Below are positions 47,066 through 58,699 of a stretch of 64,000 nucleotides of DNA, piece after piece. The stretch's first letter is position 1. Each line of letters starts with the position of its first letter. The position numbers were made by a program, and so were the translations under genes. The DNA is from Ascaphus truei (Eukaryota > Chordata > Amphibia > Anura > Ascaphidae), in the NCBI GenBank assembly GCA_036426205.1, contig CM071573.1, forward strand, positions 72,576,580 through 72,640,579. Direction: 5' to 3'. The notes under the pieces are model-generated. The model was given only the letters and a program-made list of their open reading frames with translations, searched no databases and was not told where the DNA came from.

Positions 47066-47466
47066 CTCTTGTTCAGTAAAGTCCATGGTACAAAAAAACT
47101 GCCATTCAAGTCGCTAGGAACCTTATTGAATAAAGGCCTACAACAGAGCACCCACGTGTGGGTGAAGGAAAAAGAACAGTGAATATATATTTATTAATGA
47201 AGATACATGACCAATAATCTAATAAGAGGTATTGGGTTAAAAAATACACTTGGAATGGACATTGTTTTTTTACTTGACTTCAGCCATAATTTTGTGGTTA
47301 AAACTCACCAATTCCATGGACAAATATGTAGTGTTAAAACTTCCACAGGGAGACAAATTATTCCAGTTATCAAACACCTTTAGTTTATACATTCTTATAG
47401 TGTACGCCTGTTGATAGTTCTATAATTATGCTAACTTATTCTTAGTTCTGATAAAATTCATTGTAA

Positions 47467-48526
47467 TGTACCACCCCCAACCACTCTAGGAGATACACTG
47501 TTAGTTACTGTCTCTGTGTGGTGCTGAGGCATACCTGTTGGTTCAGGAGAGCTGAGTGGATCTGCAATGTAGTGGAGATCAGGACAGGCTTTTGATGTCA
47601 TCTTAGGCTGCGGACATGGTACAGCCATCCGCGCTCCTCCTTGAGCCCGCTTGCTCAAGCTGGAGAGATTTCATGGCTTTGCAGACGAGGCAGCGTGCAC
47701 GCTTGGGAGGCATGGCAATGATGTCACAGCACTGATGGCTCACGCTCCAACATCAACGTCTTCACGTTGGCTCTTTAACGCCCCAGCGCTCTCAGAAACA
47801 TTTTGAGGTGTCTGCTCTAATTCAGCGCGCTTCAGCATGCCTGCGGACGCTCGCGGAAGCCCCTTCTAAAGACATCCTCATTGAGGATAAAAGGACTCAT
47901 CACGGAACGTCCGCACGGGACAGCGCGGTCTGCCCGACCATGTCCACTGCCTTAGTTCGGTGTCAGCGCCTCCAGCTTCAGTGGGTATCCTGGAAGTACC
48001 AGGAGCATTTCCCTCTGAAGCACTCTCACACACCTTCTCACTGACTCAGTCCAGACAGGTGTATAATAGAACACGGGATCTTTATTTGGCAGTCACTGCA
48101 TGATGGTCTTACAGCCTTGCAAGGGTTCAGAGTGTTCCAACTTCTGGATGGTGCTTGACCCTGATAGTATAGGGCCATCTTCCTGAGTAGATGTTCCCCC
48201 AGCTCAGAAGCTGGGAGTGAGCACGCTCATCCTGCCATAGGAGAGACCGACAGCTCTCTGCTTCCTTTCTCCACCAGTGCAGGAACAAGACTGAATAAGT
48301 TTTGGCTCTACCTCTTCCTCAGGAAGCAGGGGCGGGCTCATGGTCTGTACCTATCCCTGATAGGCTTACACAGCCCATGAGTCATCACCGCACTCCTGTC
48401 CATCAAAGAAGAGCACAAGGGGGGCCAAAATCCCACAGATTTAACCTGTTACTGCCTGCAGCTAACAGGATTTACATAACAGGGATAACAGGGGGAAAGA
48501 AAGGTTTAATGGGACATACCCTTACA
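47467..48526 (-). mobile_element. Solo LTR with 4 bp target duplication
   Basis: 1060 bp, plus-strand ends TGTACCACCCCC and ATACCCTTACA, flanked by GTAA (47463-47466 and 48527-48530). On the minus strand an AATAAAGATCCCG polyadenylation-type signal lies near 48080, which supports minus orientation. Interior blocks recur in a shorter relative at 49470-49673. No internal coding region adjoins it, so it is probably a recombination product of an LTR retrotransposon. Confidence 0.65.
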
Positions 48527-48530
48527 GTAA

Positions 48531-49469
48531 TAATAGGATTGATCCGGACCATCACTGTTATGAGACTGGCAGGTTACTGATTTAAGTGTTTTTTTATTTT
48601 ATTTTAAAGTAAAATAGAATGATAAGTTACTGTAAATACTTTACAAGAGTTTCATGAAGCAGATGGAGTTTAGAGATGGAAAATGGCTGCTCAGTTGACT
48701 TGTACCATCTGGAAAGGACATGAAAGTTGTAAGCGAGTAACTACTGTAATGATTATGAAAAATGTTTACAATCTGTCTTCTCCAAAAAACAGTCTAAGTC
48801 TGTCTATACATATGAATATATATAATGGAGGATGAGGGCACTCCTTAAGAATACAATGTCCATAGTATTGTGTCAGGGTGCAAGTAAGGTAAATCTGCTT
48901 AGTATGAAACAAACAGAGGGTAGTGATTCACCGTCCCTGGTGGACTTTATGAGCAGCAGCAGCAGCAGCAGCAGCAGCATCCAATGCTGGATGAAGGCAT
49001 CCTAAATGATCATCTTGGTACTGCAGTTACAAGATACACGTGATGAAGGCAGTGAAGTCATCACCTGTATCCTGCTCTCCTGTATTGGTGGATTACACGC
49101 CGCTGAATCAGTGCTTTGGAACCGCACCAGTGGAACTTTGGAAGCTAACAGTGAGTTATGCCTGAGGTTTGCCATATCCTCATTCTTTATTGTATTCTTT
49201 ATTCTTTGGACTGTTTATTTGTGCAAGATAGCACTAGGTAGTAGTCCCCTAGGGAAGAAATTTCATTATATACAGTTTCAAATGGAGTGGTCCTAGTGGA
49301 GATCTTTATTACATTATGGGACCTGTTCATGTCTGATGCACTGGTTGCCTACACTCCTACTGCAGTTACAAGCCTCTCTTCTCAATGTTGCTCCAACGTA
49401 TTTTCCAATTTCATCCTTTCATCTTACTTTTGGTCTTGGAATCTAGTTGAGTACTATCTTTCTCTAACG
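48531..49469. other. Unassigned DNA with AGC triplet repeat
   Basis: (AGC)9 at about 48952-48979, outside any recognisable coding frame. Nothing else identified. Confidence 0.55.
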
Positions 49470-49673
49470 ATGATTAGCGGTTCAGAGGGTTCCAACCTCT
49501 AGATGGTGCTTGACCCAGATAGTATGGGGCTATCTTCCTTGGTCAGATGTTCCCTCAGCCATAAGGCATGAGGGGGGTCAACAAGCCCACGGATTAACCT
49601 GTTACTCCCTGCAGCTAGCAGGGACTTACATAACAGGGTCAAAGCCAGGTAGAAAAAGACATACCCTGTTACA
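49470..49673 (-). mobile_element. Shortened relative of the 47.5-48.5 kb LTR
   Basis: Shares AGGGTTCCAACCTCTAGATGG, GGTGCTTGACCCAGATAGTA and TTAACCTGTTACTCCCTGCAG blocks with 48125-48520 but lacks about 230 bp in the middle. Minus-strand start TGTAACAGGGTATG. Confidence 0.6.
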
Positions 49674-49876
49674 TATATATACACATACATAGTCAACATA
49701 CACATACATGTTTTTATGACCTTTTACTTATTGGTGCTTTATTATGCTATTTTAGCCTTTTCCTGTAACAATTTGAGATTTTCTCATCATTTGGTTAAAA
49801 AAAATTGGTAAAATGTGGTAAAAAAAGTAACCACTCTGAATTTTTATGCTAAGAACCTGAGGCAATATATTTTGTA

Positions 49877-50078
49877 TTAGGCTACGGCCCCAGTCCTCCC
49901 CGCTGCACACGCGCCTGGCGGCATGGTGGCGCGTGCAGAGACTACAGCCGCGATTGGCGGTCAGGAGGGGTGCCCTAGGGGAGTGCCAGGGAACAGGGCC
50001 ATATCTGCCCTGCCATTGGCTCTGTGACGACCACGTGACTGCGGGCACGCCGCCGTGACCACTGGGAACTAAGCCTAA
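49877..50078. mobile_element. GC-rich miniature inverted-repeat element
   Basis: 202 bp with ends TTAGGCTACGGCCCCAGT and ACTGGGAACTAAGCCTAA. It is GC-rich in an AT-rich setting, with GCGCCTGGCGGCATGGTGGCGCG-like pairing (stem around 49910-49940). Superfamily unclear. Confidence 0.65.
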
Positions 50079-50079
50079 G

Positions 50080-50958
50080 CAAGCTGACAGCTCAATTGCA
50101 GGTGATAAAATGTAAAACAAAATAACTTTTTTTTTCTATAGTGTTAGAAAACGGTAATAATATTCCTAATCTTGTGCAGAATTTCAGGTAAATACAAAAT
50201 TGATAGTAAGATCCTATTGCAATGTACCTTTCCTGGTTCAAAGTCCTACTTGGTACATTTTTGTACATCTGACAAGGAACCAATTTAATTTTAATTATGA
50301 ATGCCATTTATAATCATTTGGTCACAGTTTAACACATTTAAAATGTGTTGCATCCCCTACCTATAATTATGAAGTATTTCTCACTGCTTGTTTAAAAAAA
50401 AAATTTTTTTTTTAATTGTTTCATAAAATGTTAAGTTTTTCTGCCGGGAAGGAATATGTGTTATTTGCTTTAAAAACATAAAAGACAAGTTACCTATTTA
50501 CATGAAACTTTCAAGATAGCTGTTTACTGCAGAACTGAGACTCGAGTGCTATAACTGTAACTGAAGCATCAACAGATTGAGCCCATCTGTTTTAAAGCTC
50601 ATATTAATGCAAGTCTATGTCTAGAGAAATCTTGGGGTTCTGGCAACGTACGTGCCTAAAAAGTGAACGCTTAGCATTAGTAATGAGGTGTTACAAGTAG
50701 TTGCTGGAATGGGAAAGGAATGGTAATTAGGGTGATTCAGTGATAGTCACGTATAATAAACTTCAAGTAATTAATCCAGTTGAAGTCGTCTAAACAAATA
50801 TTTACACTTTGAAAAGTACACAGTACACACAGAAGGGAGTGGTGGCATTTCAATTAGCTCTGTATACTTAAATGAAAAGCTCTCATGGTGGTCTACTTAA
50901 CAGTATCATGGACCAAGACAAATCTACTTTTAATAGGGAGAAGGTATTGTGTAGCATT
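50080..50958. other. Unassigned AT-rich DNA
   Basis: No gene or element ends recognised. Confidence 0.5.
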
Positions 50959-50966
50959 GTGTAAGG

Positions 50967-51126
50967 CAGGGGTGCTCAACTCCAGTCCTCCAGACCCCCA
51001 CAAGGTAAGGTTTTCAGGATATCAGAGCCACTGAACTGAGCCACTGATTGGGCTGAAGCTGGGATATCCTGAAAACCCAACCTGTTGGGGGGGGGGGGGG
51101 GGGGTGAGGGAAGTTGAGCACCGCTG
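50967..51126. mobile_element. hAT-type miniature element with perfect target duplication
   Basis: 160 bp, ends CAGGGGTGCTCAACTCCAG and GAAGTTGAGCACCGCTG, flanked by perfect GTGTAAGG (50959-50966 and 51127-51134). It contains a G run near 51088-51105. Confidence 0.92.
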
Positions 51127-51274
51127 GTGTAAGGTACCACTCTTGTCTTTTTTTAAAACATTTTATTGAAATTGTTGTATGGGAATATAAGATTGCAAAA
51201 AATGAATGAAGACAGTTTGCAGGCTCTTGGCTGTCAATCATTATAATGCCTATATAGATTATGACGAGATTAGA

Positions 51275-51350
51275 GATGGGCAAATTTGGCAAAATCCGAT
51301 CCGCACACGGATAGCCGAAGGCGAATTGGGCAGTTAAAGATTCTCCTGAA
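51275..51350. repeat. TAGAGATGGGC-family fragment
   Basis: ATTAGAGATGGGCAAATTTGG followed by GATCCGCACACGG and GGCGAATTGGGCAG, matching the left part of the family; right end missing. A TA microsatellite follows at 51392-51426. Confidence 0.5.
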
Positions 51351-51389
51351 TCAATCATCATTTTCAAAACCTATTTTAACGAAGTCCCA

Positions 51390-51432
<43 letters not shown>

Positions 51433-51447
51433 TGCAATACGCTCCTG

Positions 51448-51727
51448 CATCAAGATGAAATATCAGAGGCAGAGCACTGCAACTGGTAAAGCAAAATATT
51501 GTATGAATCAACAGACTCATTCCAACCACCGTTTCGGGTCCACAAACGGGACGCTTATCAAATTTTGTATTGAATCACCAAGAACATCATTCCAACGTTT
51601 CGGTCCACAAACGGACCTTTTATCAAGGCCCTGTGTGACCGAAACGGTTGGAATGATGTCTTGTTGATTCAATACAATATTTTGATACCATTTGGAAGGT
51701 GTCTGCCTCTGATTTATCATCTTGATG
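51448..51727. mobile_element. Foldback with hammerhead-like motifs at its centre
   Basis: Arms 51448-51537 and 51639-51727 are inverted copies of about 90 bp (CATCAAGATGA, ATCAGAGGCAGA, ATTCCAACC). The centre has two minus-strand motifs (51531-51562 and 51594-51628) of the form TTGATAA-stem-loop-stem-CGAAACG (GGTCC / GGACC stem). The catalytic box is changed (TTGATAA for CTGATGA), so these are relics or a variant. Confidence 0.65.
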
Positions 51728-51814
51728 CGGTATCGTCTTCCTAATTATTTTATAGGATTTGCAACCCAGTAAAGTTTTTACTCTGCCACAATTTGGGCTT
51801 CACTGTCACAATGA

Positions 51815-53060
51815 TGCCCTAACCCCTGCCGTTCACCCGCCCCCTAACCCCTGCCCTTCACCCCCACCTACCCCTTCCCTTCACCCCCCCTAACCCTGCC
51901 CTTCATCACCCCTACCCCCTGCCCTTCACCCCAACCCTACCCATGCCCTTCACACCCCCCCCCCTCCCAGTTTACCCCCTCTGTTACCGCCCACCCTTCA
52001 CCACCCCCCTACTAACCCTACTTACCCCTTCACCCCTGCCCTGCTGCCCCCCTCACACCTCACCCCCCTCCCCCACCCCTGCCTCTTCACCCCCCTGCCC
52101 TTCACCCCCCTCCTACCCCTGCCCTCTACCCTCCCCACCATCCCCTGCCCCTTCATCGCCCAACCTCCCTTCCCCCGGCCCTCCACCCGCCCCCTAACCC
52201 TGCCCTTCACCCCCCCCTAAGCCCCGCCTGCCCTTCACCCCCCTAGCCCCTCCCGTTCACCCCCCCTGAAGCCCGCCTCCCTTCCCCCCCCCTACCCCCT
52301 GGCCCTTCACCCACACCACTACCCCTGCCTACACCCCCCCCTACCCCCTGCCTCAACCCCCCACCACCCCTGCCCTCACCCCCCCCCCTCCTGCCCTTCA
52401 CCCCCCACCCCCTACCCCGCACTTGCACTCACCCCCTCACCCCGCCATCTTCAACCCCCACCCATGCACCTCCCCCCTCACCCCTGCCATTCACGTCCCC
52501 CACCCTGTTCACCCCCTGCCTGCCTTCCACCTGCCTAATCGCCCCCGCACGCCCCTGCCTTCACCCCCGGCACCACGCGCCTTCACTCCCGCCCGCCTAC
52601 CCTGCCCTCACACACCCTCGCCCCATATACCCCTGCCTTTCACCCACCGCCCCCTACCCCTGCCCTTCAAAAAACCGTCAAAAAAACCCAACCCCGGCCC
52701 CCTGCCCTGCCCTTCAACCCCGAAAACCCTCCAGCCAGTATGAGCCCTAACCCTGCCTTCAACCCCTGCCCCCTACCCCTTGCCCTTCCGTATTACACAC
52801 ACCCCCCCCTCTAACAACCCCTGTCCCTTCTATCCCTTCCCCCTCCCCCTGGTCTCCTCACCTCCCTCCTCCCACTGTGCCCTTCACCCCGCACCTCCCC
52901 CTCCCCCTGCCCCTTGCCTTCCCCCGCCCCTCCCGCCGTTCCCCTTCCCCCCCCCGCCCCCTGCCGCGGTCGCTCTCCCCTCTGAATCCCCACCCATGCC
53001 GAAGCCGCCTTCCCTTCCCCCCCCCCCCCCGAGTCCTTCCCTTCCCGGCCCCCGCCCGCG
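51815..53060. repeat. C-rich degenerate minisatellite
   Basis: About 1.2 kb built from degenerate 19-24 bp units with consensus CTACCCCTGCCCTTCACCCC. The other strand has frequent GGGG runs and could form G-quadruplexes. All reading frames across it are Pro/Ser or Gly/Arg-rich and compositional. Confidence 0.9.
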
Positions 53061-53079
53061 TCTGCCCTTTGACGCACGC

Positions 53080-53680
53080 AACCCAAACCCAGACAGGCGC
53101 ACGGATACACACCCTGACGGGACGCCACGGCACACAAGAATGACCCCTGACTGACGCATGTCACACACCCTGACGTGAACTCATTCACACAAACTATTGG
53201 AATGAGGCGGAACGTTGGAAGTGCAGAGGGGATTGGGAGCGGGGAAACCGTGCCCTATTTCGCCCCCTCCCCGCGAGCCACCCTGCGCTTAGCCAGCCCG
53301 GCTCCCCCCACCACCGTGACTGACGCATGCCCACATTGGACTGCACAGCTCACCCAACCCCTGACAGCCGCGACCACACAACCCTTGACAGCCACACGCA
53401 CACACCACCCTGCTGACGCACGACACACAACAACACTGACTGACACACACACACACACATCACACTGATTGACAACACAACACACTGAACTGTTAACAAC
53501 ACTGGCCACACACACTGGACTGAACACACATGACTTGAAGCCGCGCTGCGCCACACCCCCCCCCACCACACACACGATTGACTGACGATCACGCACACAA
53601 ACAACACACTGACTGACGCGCACACACCTTGTCCCACACACACAACTGAAACTGAGGCGCATCACGACAAGCACACACTA
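53080..53680. repeat. CA-rich minisatellite with CTGACTGA units
   Basis: Irregular units such as CACACACTGACTGACGCACAC. It directly follows the C-rich satellite after a short GC-rich join at 53170-53330. Confidence 0.75.
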
Positions 53681-54082
53681 CTGGGTTGTGTGTGGTCAGT
53701 CAGTGCTGTGTGTGTGTTTGTGTTATCTGTGGTAGAACTCGCACTGCTGCGCGCGGCGTGCACACACAGTGGATGACTGACGAACACACAATAACAAAAA
53801 ACTGACGCAAGCACACTGCATGTAAGCTGTAAAGGGGGACAAAACAGAGTCTGTAAAAATGGAGGGAGGGGGTGACTGATTGATGTGAATGGGGGACAAA
53901 CAAGAGAGGGGGAGGCAAAGAGGAGAGAGAGATAGCGTTGAACATACCATTCGGGCAAAGCCGGTCCGATCCTCACTAGTTTAACTCATAAAATTATATT
54001 ATGTATTTTCACACAAAAAACAGTTGATGATTTTTGTATGGAATTACAACGTCGGGCTGCTCTTCTTTGGGGTCAGCATCCC

Positions 54083-54115
54083 CTGATGAAATCCGTCAAT
54101 CTGAAGAAACGCGTA
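54083..54115 (+). ncRNA. Hammerhead ribozyme-like motif, intact core
   Basis: CTGATGA (54083-54089), about 16 bases with weak pairing in place of stem II, GAAA (54106-54109), palindromic ACGCGT (54109-54114) and A at 54115. Roughly 310 bases downstream lie TATAAATTTGTTACC and GGATCGGGGCGCTTTTTT, a tail also seen near 32790-32850. The conserved nucleotides are complete but stems I and II are poor. Confidence 0.5.
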
Positions 54116-54677
54116 CACTGGGCACGTGGGTTTTCAAGGTACTACACGTTTGGTGGAATAGCTTGTGCATCTGCTGCCAGTAGAGTTAGGGACTTCCTGC
54201 CGGAGCCACACCAGCATCTAATGCGCTGAATAACAGATGTATACCGAATTTCCAGGGCGACATCTGACTGTGATGCACCGGTTGCAGTGAGGTCCGATGT
54301 ACTGAAGTAAACATTCGGCGAGCTGCTACTTGTTAGCATGGGTTTACCCATACAATGCTTAATTTGCATTGACAAATTGTGAGTGTGAATTTGTCTTGTG
54401 ATTTTTTTATAAATTTGTTACCAGATTTTACCATGGATCGGGGCGCTTTTTTCTCTTGTTTCTCTCAATATATATATATATAATAGATATTATATTACTG
54501 TTTCGACAAACCTATACATTGCTCGCCCCGGCGAGTGGATTAACCCCCGGCGAGTAAATATTGGCCCAAGCAGCACCACGTTTGGTACTAGGTGGTGAGA
54601 AGATTTTTTTGTGTGCGAGTAGATTTTTGGTGTTTGGTCAACCACTGTATATATATATATATATATATGATATAAGT

Positions 54678-55011
54678 GCAATACAACTGTAGGCTCATCT
54701 GCGCGTCTTAGGCAGGTCTGGCAAACCCCGCTTTCCCCATTATCACCCAGCATACAGCACTTCCACTGCAGCAAGGGATTCTTGGAAATGACATGCAAAT
54801 GAGCACACAGTGTCACTTAGCAAGCTTAAGCCTATAGGGAACCATGTTAAAAATGGTTTTAGAGGCAAAAAGTGACACTGTGTGCTCATTTGCATGTCAT
54901 TTCCCAGAATCCCTTTGCTGCAGTGGAAGTGCTGTATGCTGGGTGACAATGGGGAAAGGCGGGGTTGCAGACCTGCCTAAGACATGCAGATGAGCATACA
55001 GTTGTATTTGC
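54678..55011. mobile_element. Foldback element with about 140 bp arms
   Basis: Arms 54678-54818 and 54869-55011 are inverted copies (GCAATACAACTGTAGGCTCATC at the ends, ATGCAAATGAGCACACAGTGTCAC inside) around a 50 bp loop. A single arm of this family is at 45335-45450. No target duplication resolved. Confidence 0.8.
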
Positions 55012-55014
55012 ATA

Positions 55015-55346
55015 CAGGCATACCTCGGTTTAAGTACACTCACTTTAAGTACACTCGCGAGTAAGTACATCTCGCTCAATAGGCAAACGGCAGCTCACGC
55101 ATGCGCCATTCAGCACGTCCTGAACAGCAATACCGGCTCCCTACCTGTACCGAAGCTGTGCGCAAGCGGGGAGACTATAGAGCCTGTTACAAATGCCTTA
55201 TTTACATCAGTTATGCACGTATAGGACGATTGCAGTACAGAACATGCATCGATAAGTGGGAAAAAGGTAGTGCTTCGCTTTAAGTACATTTTCGCTTTAC
55301 ATACATGCTCCGGTCCCATTGCGTATGTTAATGTGGGGTATGCCTG
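55015..55346. mobile_element. Tigger/pogo-like miniature element
   Basis: 332 bp with ends CAGGCATACCTCGG and GGGGTATGCCTG, flanked by TA on both sides (55013-55014 and 55347-55348). CAGGCATACCTCG ends and a TA target are typical of Tigger/pogo elements of the Tc1/mariner superfamily. No transposase. It lies 3 bp from the foldback to its left. Confidence 0.85.
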
Positions 55347-55403
55347 TATTTGCTTTCCTGTGGAGGGTTTTTGTCACTTTTTTTACTCACCATAATTTAA
55401 CTC

Positions 55404-55515
55404 AGTATATATATATATATATATATAGATATAGATATATATATAGATATAGATATAGATATAGATATAGATATAGATATATATAGAAATATATATAGAA
55501 ATAGATATATCTATA

Positions 55516-55548
<33 letters not shown>
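55404..55548. repeat. TA/TAGA microsatellite
   Basis: TA runs with AGATAT units on the left half and TATCTA units on the right half, so the array is itself nearly palindromic. Confidence 0.9.
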
Positions 55549-55551
<3 letters not shown>

Positions 55552-56073
55552 ATCAAACCACATGTGGAGAGAACCCTGTGCTCAACAAAAGAGCCCAGAG
55601 CCCACCTAGGAGATATGCTAATGAAATATGCAAAGTATATTTCAATGACTCACCCCACACATCCTAAAAGATTTCCATGAGACCTATAATGACAAGCTAT
55701 GTCATAAGGCAGCTTGAGAGGACGGGGGAATTGTCAGGCCCAACAGGATAAGAAGCCACTATGTCAGGGAAGCAGCTTTAGCAGTGCGCTAAACCAGCTG
55801 CTGGATAGGACTACTGTGTAGCATACGTTCAAGCTCTGCTATTCACAGCTGCAGCTAATCATACTCATGGACACTCCTCTTGCCTTCCTGCCTAAACTTT
55901 GCATATGCTATTAGCATATCTCAGGTGTGCTCCTTTTTATGCACAAGACACATTGAACTGGCAACCAGAAAGTGGAAGTGATCAGAAAACCAAGGGAGTG
56001 CCCAAAGGTATGATTAGCTAAAGGTGTGAGCAGTAGAACTCACAATTGGCCTAGTAAAAGTTTTAGAACCTCT
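55549..56073. other. Unassigned DNA
   Basis: No gene or element ends recognised. Confidence 0.5.
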
Positions 56074-56081
56074 GTTTACAC

Positions 56082-56185
56082 CTGTCATTGACTGAGCCAC
56101 TGATTGAGCTACCTGTACTGAAGCAGGGATATCCTTCAAACCTGACCTATTGTTGACCCTTGAGGACTGAAGTTGGCCACCCCTG
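56082..56185. mobile_element. hAT-type miniature element lacking its left terminus
   Basis: The right half is intact (GAAGCAGGGATATCC, TTGAGGACTGAAGTTGGCC, ACCCCTG). The flanks GTTTACAC (56074-56081) and GTCTACAC (56186-56193) match at 7 of 8 positions, so the target duplication survives although the left terminal repeat is missing. Confidence 0.7.
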
Positions 56186-56449
56186 GTCTACACCTTCAAG
56201 GTCAGCAGGATCTTTTTACCAACTGTTGAACAGAGAGTTGTCCAGGCTTCATTGGATCTTTATTCTGTTAACAGTTTGGGGATTTGGGAAATCATTTTAT
56301 TTATTGGAATATTCAATATTTTCCTCAAGATTTTTATTAACACATATAACATTATTAAGCTTTTGAAGAGATTTTATGTAATGCCATAACAGTCAAAAGT
56401 CATTTTAATTGGTTAAAAGAAAATTGTAAAGAATTCAAAGATTGTATAA

Positions 56450-57186
56450 CAGTGTTTCCCCCACCCGGTGGGAGATTTGGCTATTACTACGGAGTATGGT
56501 GCATATACCTTCTGGTAACAGGAGGGCTGAGTCATCTGGCGGTAGTAGTGGGGACACAGGACTAGGCTTCTGGGGTTCATACCCTACATATTCTTTAGCA
56601 GTGCAGCGCCTCCATCTGCCGTAGTCTCCATGAACTTAAGGTGATCTCCCACGGTAGAACCGATAACCTCTCCCCCCAGTAAGATCACACACCAGGCAGG
56701 AGGTATAACAAGAGGACCGGTTGATTGTCTTCACTATACAGCACAGTAACTAGGCAGAGTTCTGCCCAATGCAGTCTCTCGGCTATCACTGAAGGATGGT
56801 CCCTGGACCTTCATTACAGGCCAAGGGCACCCGCAGCAGTCCCAGCTCTTCCCTGTCCCGCTAACAGAGGAAGAGGTATGGTACACAGTAACTCTCCCCC
56901 AGAGGGAAGAGGACCAGAGAAGGCTCAATTGTCAGGCTCTTGGCTAAGTGACCTGCCCCTCTCAAGTGGTAGAGGCCCTCCTGAATTTGGGGTGGCACTG
57001 CCCTTAAGTACAGCTTTAAGTACAGCTTTAAGTACAGCCAGGAGGAGGGCAACAGGTCTGTCTCCTGATTGGTCATGCCCAGGCCTGATGTCACCATCTA
57101 TCGCTGTCACTCAAGTGCAGCTCCTCGGAAGGGGATAACCCCATATCAACTACTTTTTGATTGTACCAGGGCTCACTGCCAGTACA
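56450..57186. other. Possible LTR remnant, unclassified
   Basis: Relatively GC-rich block between TGTTTCCCCCAC and GCCAGTACA, with three tandem AGCTTTAAGTAC units near 57008-57040 (a TATA-like promoter region on the minus strand). No primer sites, partner or coding sequence, so only a tentative call. Confidence 0.3.
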
Positions 57187-57189
57187 ATG

Positions 57190-57861
57190 GCATACTAGTA
57201 GCCATCAGGTGACCTGGCTACAATTGTATAAGATTTTAACATAATTAATTAACTTCTGAGACCATATGTAAAAAAATAATAATCCATCATATCTGGGGCA
57301 AACAGACTTGCCACATATTGGAAGATAGGGAGAACTGGTAGTATTGGTTATCAACAACGGACAAGACGGGCGCCATGCCCTAATAGTGTTACACATTCTC
57401 TTTAACTTCTCTGGACAATCCGGATTAGGTTTTAGGTAAAAGAAAATTCAATGTTAAATGAGGTAAATTGGGCTTCCAGCTTTTGCAGTGTTTATTTCAA
57501 ATATCCAATCCCTTACAGTATATGCCTGTAAAGACAAGAGAAATTTAAAAAATCACACATTGGAAAACGTAGGCAGCAATTTTTCTAGGACCCGACAAAA
57601 TGATCAAATTTTGTAATAGATATATATTTTTTATGCAGCAGTATCTGGAGAGATTGCAGCACTTAAGTTAATTTAGTACACAATACCATATTTACTAATG
57701 AAACCCTAGGTAATGAGATCCAGTTTCCAACTTGTTGATTCATTTAGTTAATTATTGTTTTGAAATTACTATGATATCATTTTCGAAGGTTTGTAACCAT
57801 GTATTTGAATGGCAATTTAGCTACTTTGAAGGGTAAATCATTGCGCTGATTGCCCTGGCTG
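57190..57861. other. Unassigned AT-rich DNA
   Basis: Nothing recognised. Confidence 0.5.
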
Positions 57862-58195
57862 TTACATAGTTACAAAGTTATACAGTAGATGAGGTTAAAA
57901 AAAAGACATGCATCCATCAAGTTCAACATATGCTAAATGAACAAGACAGATACTTTATCCTATATTTGTACTTACAGTATATTGATCCAGAGGAAGGCAA
58001 ACAAAAACCGCAGTGAAACCTCATCTAATGATATCTCACAAGGGGAAAAATAAATTCCTTCCTGACTCCAAATATTGGCAATCAGACTACTCCCTGGATC
58101 ATCATCCTTCCCATAGTTACTTATTTGATATATCCGTGTATACCTTTCCTCTCTAAAAAGATGTCCAGCCTTGTTCTTACAGTATATAACCAAAG
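57862..58195. repeat. Frog-type dispersed repeat, piece B
   Basis: Contains GTTACATAGTTACAAAG, GTAGATGAGGTTAAAAAAAAG, CATCCATCAAGTTCAAC, GATCCAGAGGAAGGCAAAC and TTCCTTCCTGACTCCAAAT, a very common dispersed sequence in frog genomes as I remember it. It may belong to the same element as 30940-31205. No frame. Confidence 0.6.
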
Positions 58196-58225
58196 TAGGA
58201 ATATTTTGCAATAAAGTAATTACAG

Positions 58226-58690
58226 GGCCGTTAACAGATTTCCTGGGGTCCAGGACTAGAGCTTCACCCGCCCCCTCCCCCCCTCCTCCACAAAATAAAA
58301 TCTCACCCCTCCATAAATACAATTACCATCCCCCATCACACATACAATTACTACCCCCCCTCACAGATACAATTACCATCCCACCATTCATAAATACAAT
58401 TATTACTGGGCCCTGGCTCTTCCCAGCTGCTGCCTCTCCACGCCAGGCCTGTTTCTCTCACCTGCCGGTGCGCGACTAACGCTGGGCCCGGGTGCACCCA
58501 GCTTCCGGCACGCATCGGCAGGAGAGAGAGGCCGGCATGGGAAGAGGCATGCAGCAGCTGGGGAGAGCTGCGGTCTGGTGGTGGCACCCAGAGGCCTGAC
58601 AGCTGGACATAGCATGACTGGCCAGGCCTCCCATAGTCACAGGGCCCGAAACACTTGTCCCGGCTCTCCCACCCTCCTATTGGAGGCCCT
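58226..58690. mobile_element. hAT-like miniature element, CAGGGCCG family
   Basis: Starts CAGGGCCGTTAACAG and ends TTGGAGGCCCTG. Flanks AGTAATTA and GGTATTTA agree at 6 of 8 positions. The interior is C-rich on the left (CCCCCTCCCCCCCT) and GC-rich in the middle. Related starts occur at 11847 and 29877. Confidence 0.6.
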
Positions 58691-58699
58691 GGGTATTTA

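Noticed and set aside
51815..52800. Degenerate telomere repeats, because CCCTAACCC occurs several times
   Set aside because: The period is 19-24 bp with TGCCCTTCACC, not 6 bp; CCCTAA is incidental.
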